Below, piece after piece: positions 59,962 to 64,000 of a DNA stretch of 64,000 bases. This DNA comes from Nostoc sp. KVJ3 (GTDB taxonomy: Bacteria > Cyanobacteriota > Cyanobacteriia > Cyanobacteriales > Nostocaceae), in NCBI RefSeq assembly GCF_026127265.1, contig NZ_WWFG01000001.1, forward strand, positions 2,705,501 through 2,769,500, in the 5' to 3' direction. Below the pieces are notes generated by a model that saw only the letters and a list, made by a program, of their open reading frames with translations, ran no database searches and had not been told where the DNA came from. The position numbers were made by a program, and so were the translations under genes. Within the stretch, counting starts at the first letter, position 1. The number at the start of each line of letters is the position of its first letter.

Positions 59962-60681
59962 ATGGTTATGATTACCGCTACTACTCCTAAAATTTTGATT
60001 GTTGATGACGACTTCGGCGTGAGAAATCTCGTCCATCGTTTTTTGAGTCGGAAATATCAAATAGAGGCGGCAGCAGATGGTAAGACTGCTTTATCGATGT
60101 TTGAGCAATTCAATCCAGCTTTAGTAATTCTGGATTGGAATTTGCCGGATGTTACTGGTTATAGCCTCTGTCAAGAAATGCAGAGTCGTACTAATGTTTT
60201 AGTGCTGATACTAACTAGTAGGACTGATGAGGCTGATAAAATTAAAATTCTGAGTGCAGGTGCTGATGATTTCATGACTAAACCATTTAGTCTTGCAGAA
60301 GTAGAAGTTAGAATAGAAGCTCTTTTGAGGCGGATACGCTACATCAACCCTTCACCAACACAACGGATCATTTTCAAGCATCTAGTAATTAACCCAGAGG
60401 GTCGGGAGGTAACACTTAATGATAAGCCTCTCGCTTTAACAGCGCTAGAATTTAATATTTTACATTTTTTGGCGAGTCATCCCAATCAGGCTTGGAGTCG
60501 CCCACAGTTAATCCAAAAAATTTGGGGTTGCGACTACATCGGAGATGGCCGGGTGGTTGATGTGCATATTGGTCAACTTCGCAAGAAGATGGAAGTCGAT
60601 CCTAGCGTACCAGAGTTTATTAAAACTGTGCGGGGCTATGGTTATAAGTTTGAAGCACCCGACGAAAATACCACTTCCTAA
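59962..60681 (+). CDS. OmpR/PhoB-type response regulator
   Basis: A 239-residue protein. Receiver domain: ILIVDDDFGVRNLVHRF with the acidic pocket, phosphoacceptor Asp in LVILDWNLPDVTGYSLCQ, Thr in LVLILTSRTDEADK and Lys in DDFMTKPFSLAEVEVR. C-terminal winged helix: LALTALEFNILHFLASHPNQ, RPQLIQKIWGCDYIGDGR, VVDVHIGQLRKKMEVDP and VRGYGYKFE. No sensor kinase is adjacent, so the partner is unknown. ATG 59962 or 59968 (MITATTPKI) could be the start. Confidence 0.9.
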   Translation: MVMITATTPKILIVDDDFGVRNLVHRFLSRKYQIEAAADGKTALSMFEQFNPALVILDWNLPDVTGYSLCQEMQSRTNVLVLILTSRTDEADKIKILSAGADDFMTKPFSLAEVEVRIEALLRRIRYINPSPTQRIIFKHLVINPEGREVTLNDKPLALTALEFNILHFLASHPNQAWSRPQLIQKIWGCDYIGDGRVVDVHIGQLRKKMEVDPSVPEFIKTVRGYGYKFEAPDENTTS

Positions 60682-60703
60682 GCTTTCGGACTTTTAAGAG
60701 TAG

Positions 60704-60722
60704 TAAGTAGTCAGACTACTTA
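60704..60722. terminator. Hairpin between regulator and pdxA
   Basis: TAAGTAGT and ACTACTTA round CAG, just beyond the regulator gene and 1 bp before the pdxA stop. Both genes converge on it. Confidence 0.5.
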
Positions 60723-60723
60723 T

Positions 60724-61830
60724 TTAAGGGAGGTTTGGCGATGGGGAACAGCTAGCCAGCTTTTGATTAACCAACTCAGCCGCTAAATGTATCGCTGCTT
60801 TCATACTCGTAGCATCAGCAATTCCCTTACCCGCGATATCAAAAGCTGTTCCATGATCGGGTGAAGTCCGAACGAAAGGAAGACCTATAGAAGTATTAAC
60901 TGCCCGATCAAATGCCATCAGTTTCACAGGAATTAAGCCTTGGTCGTGATAAAGTGCTAAGTAAGCATCAGCAGGATTTTGTACTAAAGAATTTCCATAC
61001 CAAGCTTGACCAGGTTTAACCCACATTGTATCTGGCGGTATCGGCCCATCTAGCTGTAATTGTGGTCTATTTTGCCGCTCTTGCTCCAACCAGGGAATTA
61101 ACCAATCTTGTTCTTCATGTCCAAGTTGTCCCAGTTCGCCACTGTGGGGATTCAAACCTGCGATCGCAATTCTCCCTCTATAAATACCAAAATCTTTCTC
61201 CAAACACTCCACCAGCAAATCCAGTTTTTGTGTCAATAACTGCGGTGTCAATGTATCAGCTACTTGACGAAGAGGGATATGTGTGGTAGCTAATATTGCA
61301 CGGAGTGTCCAATTAGTATGGGGCGATCGCGCTACAAATAACATCCCAAAACGGTCAACACCTGACTTTTCTGCCAAAAGTTCCGTTTGCCCTGGGTAAT
61401 TATATCCTGCGGCTTTCCAAGCAGATTTAGCGATGGGCCCCGTGACTATCCCATCAAATTTACCAGCGAGTGTTTGTGCGATCGCATATTCCATATAGGC
61501 AAAACTCGCCGCACCACTAGCAGCATTACCTATTCCTGGGATAATTTCAGCTTTAATTTCCCCATCCAAAGGCACATCGCAGACTGACAACTCTTCTGGA
61601 TTTGCCAAAGGTGGTAAATTCCCAGTTAAATTCAGTTTGTAATAAGTCTGTGCCAGCAAATCGCAGTTACCCACAACTGTTACGTTATATTTTTTCCTAA
61701 TTTCTGGCTCTACTAAAGCTTTTAAAATCACTTCTGGCCCAATCCCAGCAGGATCTCCCAGCGTCAGCGCCAAACGTGGACGATTATCTTGGCGAAAATT
61801 CACTAAATTACCTTGATTATTTTGATACAT
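60724..61830 (-). CDS. pdxA: 4-hydroxythreonine-4-phosphate dehydrogenase
   Basis: A 368-residue NAD-dependent enzyme of pyridoxal phosphate synthesis. LTLGDPAGIGPEVILKALVE is the family N-terminal motif. ATTHIPLRQVADTLTPQLL carries a His, and IAGLNPHSGELGQLGHEEQ carries a metal His. ALYHDQGLIPVKLMAFDRAV and the C-terminal FVRTSPDHGTAFDIAGKGIA are present. Full length. It is divergent from petM across about 200 bp. Confidence 0.93.
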   Translation of the reverse strand: MYQNNQGNLVNFRQDNRPRLALTLGDPAGIGPEVILKALVEPEIRKKYNVTVVGNCDLLAQTYYKLNLTGNLPPLANPEELSVCDVPLDGEIKAEIIPGIGNAASGAASFAYMEYAIAQTLAGKFDGIVTGPIAKSAWKAAGYNYPGQTELLAEKSGVDRFGMLFVARSPHTNWTLRAILATTHIPLRQVADTLTPQLLTQKLDLLVECLEKDFGIYRGRIAIAGLNPHSGELGQLGHEEQDWLIPWLEQERQNRPQLQLDGPIPPDTMWVKPGQAWYGNSLVQNPADAYLALYHDQGLIPVKLMAFDRAVNTSIGLPFVRTSPDHGTAFDIAGKGIADATSMKAAIHLAAELVNQKLASCSPSPNLP

Positions 61831-61884
61831 TAAGATTTCTTCATAAGAATTATCATCAAAATTTCCCCATTTCCTCCCCCCTAG

Positions 61885-61917
61885 AGTAGGGATTACACCC
61901 CAAACAGTAGGGATTAC
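61885..61917. promoter_or_regulatory. Paired 12-bp direct repeat in the pdxA-petM divergent spacer
   Basis: AGTAGGGATTAC occurs at 61885-61896 and 61906-61917, a 21-bp period (two helical turns). That phasing suits two protein molecules on one DNA face. No known factor is assigned. Confidence 0.4.
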
Positions 61918-62030
61918 TTGCTAAATCTAGTTTAAAATTATTTACACAGGTCTAATCCTATAGCAACTATTGAAAAGCTTCTGCTAGACCTAGTTTACAC
62001 ACACTAATTTGCATAAGGAGAATCACACCA

Positions 62031-62135
62031 ATGGGCGGCGAAATTTTGAATGCAGCTATATTGTCCTTCGGTTTAATCTTTGTGGGCTGGGGCTTAGGCG
62101 CATTATTACTAAAAATTCAAGGCACAGAAGAATAA
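62031..62135 (+). CDS. petM: Cytochrome b6f complex subunit PetM
   Basis: A 34-residue single-helix subunit of the cytochrome b6f complex. GGEILNAAILSFGLIFVGWG, then LGALLLKIQGTEE, matches the PetM pattern (GGEI.N.A, hydrophobic helix, KIQG end). It spans the thylakoid membrane. AAGGAG lies 8 bases before the ATG. ycf39, a photosystem II assembly gene, follows on the same strand. Confidence 0.92.
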   Translation: MGGEILNAAILSFGLIFVGWGLGALLLKIQGTEE

Positions 62136-62143
62136 TTAAGTGC

Positions 62144-62198
62144 TGAGTTAGGAGTTAGAGACGCGATTAATCGCGTCTGTACAGGAGTTAGGAGTTAG
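62144..62198. repeat. STRR tract interrupted by a palindrome
   Basis: GAGTTAGGAGTTAG, then TAGAGACGCGATTAATCGCG followed by TCTGTA, then GGAGTTAGGAGTTAG. A palindrome of the TGTAGAGACG family sits within a heptamer tract downstream of petM. Confidence 0.7.
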
Positions 62199-62433
62199 TA
62201 ATTATTCCCCCTCATCTCTCCTACTCCCTTCTTCATCGAAAAGTTCTGTTGCCCCAAGCCGACATTCATACTTTTCGCTAACTGGGAAAAAGCTTGTCCG
62301 TTTACCGGACAGCAATTTTCCCATAAGTTTTTCCATAAAAAACGATTTTCTGAGAAAAGATGTAAACTTTTGTTTGCATAGGTTATTCTGATAACATTCT
62401 TTTCATAAAACATTAAAATTTATTACAAACCTC

Positions 62434-63432
62434 ATGACATTATTAATCGTCGGTGCCACTGGCACCTTAGGAAGACAAGTGGCTCGTCGTGCAATCGATG
62501 AGGGGTATAAAGTACGCTGCCTCGTGCGGAGTAGTAAAAAAGCAGCTTTTCTCAAAGAATGGGGTGCGGAACTCGTACCAGGAAATTTGCGTTACCCTGA
62601 TACCCTAGCGGATGCATTAAAAGGTGTAACTCAAGTTATTGATGCGTCAACATCTCGCCCTACAGATTCACTGAGTATCAAACAGGTGGACTGGGAGGGT
62701 AAAGTAGCATTAATTCAAGCAGCAAAAGCAGCAGGTGTAGAGCGTTTCATATTCTTTTCGATTTTAGATGCTGATAAATATCCAGAAGTGCCGCTAATGG
62801 AAATCAAGCGATGTACAGAATTATTCTTAGCTGAATCAGGCTTGAATTATACCATCTTGCGGCTAGCTGGGTTTATGCAAGGGTTAATCGGTCAGTATGG
62901 GATTCCCATTTTGGAAGCACAGCCAGTTTGGGTAACAGGTAATTCTTCTCCCATTGCCTACATGGATACTCAGGACATTGCGAAGTTTGCAATCCGTGCA
63001 TTGAGTGTGCCTGAAACAGAAAATCAGGCTTTTCCTGTAGTTGGGACTCGTGCATGGAGTGCAGAAGAAATTATAAATCTATGTGAACGCTTATCAGGAA
63101 AAGATGCCAGGGTAACGCGGATGCCAATAAACTTATTGCGTGCCGTGCGGGGCTTAATGCGATCATTTCAGTGGGGATGGAACGTAGCTGACAGGCTAGC
63201 GTTTACAGAAGTATTGGCTAGTGGTAAACAGCTAAATGCTTCAATGGATGAAGTATACACAGTTTTTGGCTTAGATGCCCAACAGACCACAACCCTAGAA
63301 AGCTATCTCCAAGAGTACTTCAGCCGAATTATGAAGAAGCTCAAAGAGGTAGACTACCAGAAAAATAAGAATAAAAAGCAGAAACCTAAAAAAACTCCTT
63401 TTAAACAGTCTTCAAAAGCCAATAGTCAATAG
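62434..63432 (+). CDS. ycf39: Ycf39-like NAD(P)-binding photosystem II assembly protein
   Basis: A 332-residue extended SDR of the NmrA-like group. The N-terminal TLLIVGATGTLGRQVARRAI is the NAD(P) motif. IDASTSRPTDSLSIKQVDWE, FIFFSILDADKYPEVPLMEI and TILRLAGFMQGLIGQYGIPI fit Ycf39, which acts with Hlips in chlorophyll delivery during D1 synthesis. The last 30 residues are strongly basic (KKLKEVDYQKNKNKKQKPKK). Close to petM, as often in cyanobacteria. Confidence 0.85.
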   Translation: MTLLIVGATGTLGRQVARRAIDEGYKVRCLVRSSKKAAFLKEWGAELVPGNLRYPDTLADALKGVTQVIDASTSRPTDSLSIKQVDWEGKVALIQAAKAAGVERFIFFSILDADKYPEVPLMEIKRCTELFLAESGLNYTILRLAGFMQGLIGQYGIPILEAQPVWVTGNSSPIAYMDTQDIAKFAIRALSVPETENQAFPVVGTRAWSAEEIINLCERLSGKDARVTRMPINLLRAVRGLMRSFQWGWNVADRLAFTEVLASGKQLNASMDEVYTVFGLDAQQTTTLESYLQEYFSRIMKKLKEVDYQKNKNKKQKPKKTPFKQSSKANSQ

Positions 63433-63562
63433 TCATTACAAAACAGACATTAGTCATAAAATTCTACACTCTGGATATTTGATTCCAGATTAATGACTAC
63501 ATGACCAAAAATGTGTAAGGATTACATAATACAGAGCATCGCCTAAACTTGGATATTTGAGT

Positions 63563-64000
63563 GTGCCGAAAGCAGGCATTATCTACAATGACGTTAAACC
63601 GATAGCGGGTCGTGTCGCTATTGAGTTGAAAGACAAGCTAACCGCAGCCGGTTGGGATGTGTGTATCACATCAAGTATCGGTGGAATATTGGGCTACTCT
63701 AATCCAGATAGTCCTGTATGCCACACCCCCATTGATGGTCTAACGCCCCCTGGTTTTGACTCAGATATGGAGTTTGCAGTGGTGTTAGGGGGAGACGGCA
63801 CTGTTTTAGCAGCGTCTCGTCAGGTAGCCCCCTGTGGTATTCCACTGTTAACAGTGAATACCGGTCACATGGGATTTTTGACAGAAACTTTCCTGAATCA
63901 ATTACCCCAAGCGCTAGAACAGGCGATGACGGGTGAGTATGAAATTGAAGAAAGAGCCATGCTCACCGTCAAAGTATTTCGGGGAGATGCAGTACTGTGG
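63563..64000 (+). CDS. nadK: NAD kinase, N-terminal part (runs off window)
   Basis: NADK phosphorylates NAD to NADP. About 146 codons are visible from GTG 63563: PKAGIIYNDVKPIAGRVAIE, the diagnostic VLGGDGTVLAASRQ with GGDGT, and NTGHMGFLTETFLNQL. The NAD-binding NE/D motif and the C-terminal half lie beyond base 64000. The start is the only one giving the usual cyanobacterial N-terminus; no strong ribosome site precedes it. Confidence 0.92.
   Translation, partial: MPKAGIIYNDVKPIAGRVAIELKDKLTAAGWDVCITSSIGGILGYSNPDSPVCHTPIDGLTPPGFDSDMEFAVVLGGDGTVLAASRQVAPCGIPLLTVNTGHMGFLTETFLNQLPQALEQAMTGEYEIEERAMLTVKVFRGDAVLW

Noticed and set aside
1..64000. CRISPR arrays, tRNA or rRNA genes, plasmid or phage modules
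   Set aside because: No regularly spaced direct repeats, tRNA T-loop motifs, rRNA sequence, integrase or structural phage genes were recognised by reading.

Overview
The window is chromosomal DNA of a filamentous, probably heterocyst-forming cyanobacterium of the Nostoc group. Three things point there. GCGATCGC (HIP1) palindromes are scattered through genes and spacers. Heptameric STRR tracts (GTTAGGA units) and many small palindromic repeats lie between genes. The gene set is cyanobacterial: petM, ycf39, a gamma-tocopherol methyltransferase, an EGY-type site-2 protease, DUF2555 and DUF5340 proteins. No rRNA, tRNA, CRISPR array or intact insertion sequence was recognised. Most genes stand alone or in pairs, separated by repeat-rich spacers.

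Layout. 1-9.3 kb: the 5' part of glgB, a small repeat-rich lipoprotein, a possible structured RNA (about 1.8-2.0 kb), an FtsL-like membrane protein, tocopherol methyltransferase, a siderophore-type ABC ATPase, a GIY-YIG protein, a lone sugar ABC permease and a heme catalase. 9.3-17.2 kb: a flavin reductase and a putative carbonyl/sugar oxidation neighbourhood (cupin, double VOC protein, DoxX, SMP-30 lactonase, GMC oxidoreductase, glycine-zipper protein) wrapped round a repeat island at 14.2-14.6 kb. 17.7-31.5 kb: a TPR/O-GlcNAc-transferase-like protein, an esterase that appears to start at CTG, DUF2555, a frameshifted coaBC, an EGY-like protease, a GHL10 protein, two unknown proteins, murF, a TerB-like protein and a 45-residue membrane microprotein. 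31.7-36.6 kb: a BASS transporter, an exported arylsulfatase and an exported formylglycine-generating enzyme, which together look like a sulfate-ester scavenging module. 37-45.4 kb: a histone-deacetylase-like hydrolase, an FHA-PAS-GAF-GGDEF-EAL regulator, a TpsB/Omp85 outer-membrane transporter and a SWIM zinc-finger protein. 45.8-53.1 kb: lpdA, trpC, a DUF5340 protein, beta-carbonic anhydrase, a YqaE/Pmp3 peptide, a SUI1 factor, trpB and a methyltransferase. 53.3-64 kb: a small coiled-coil protein, two tandem CAP proteins, an RNase D-like exonuclease, a cysteine-less rhodanese, an HTH-NACHT NTPase (possible defence gene), an OmpR-type regulator, pdxA, petM, ycf39 and the 5' part of an NAD kinase gene.

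The most notable non-gene signal is a non-autonomous transposon-like element. Two copies (84 and 93 bp) carry about 12-bp terminal inverted repeats, and each is flanked by its own 5-bp direct repeat. A related sequence near 11.37 kb looks like the unoccupied target of one copy. Other palindromic families are nested in one another, and short repeat DNA has entered at least two open reading frames in frame.
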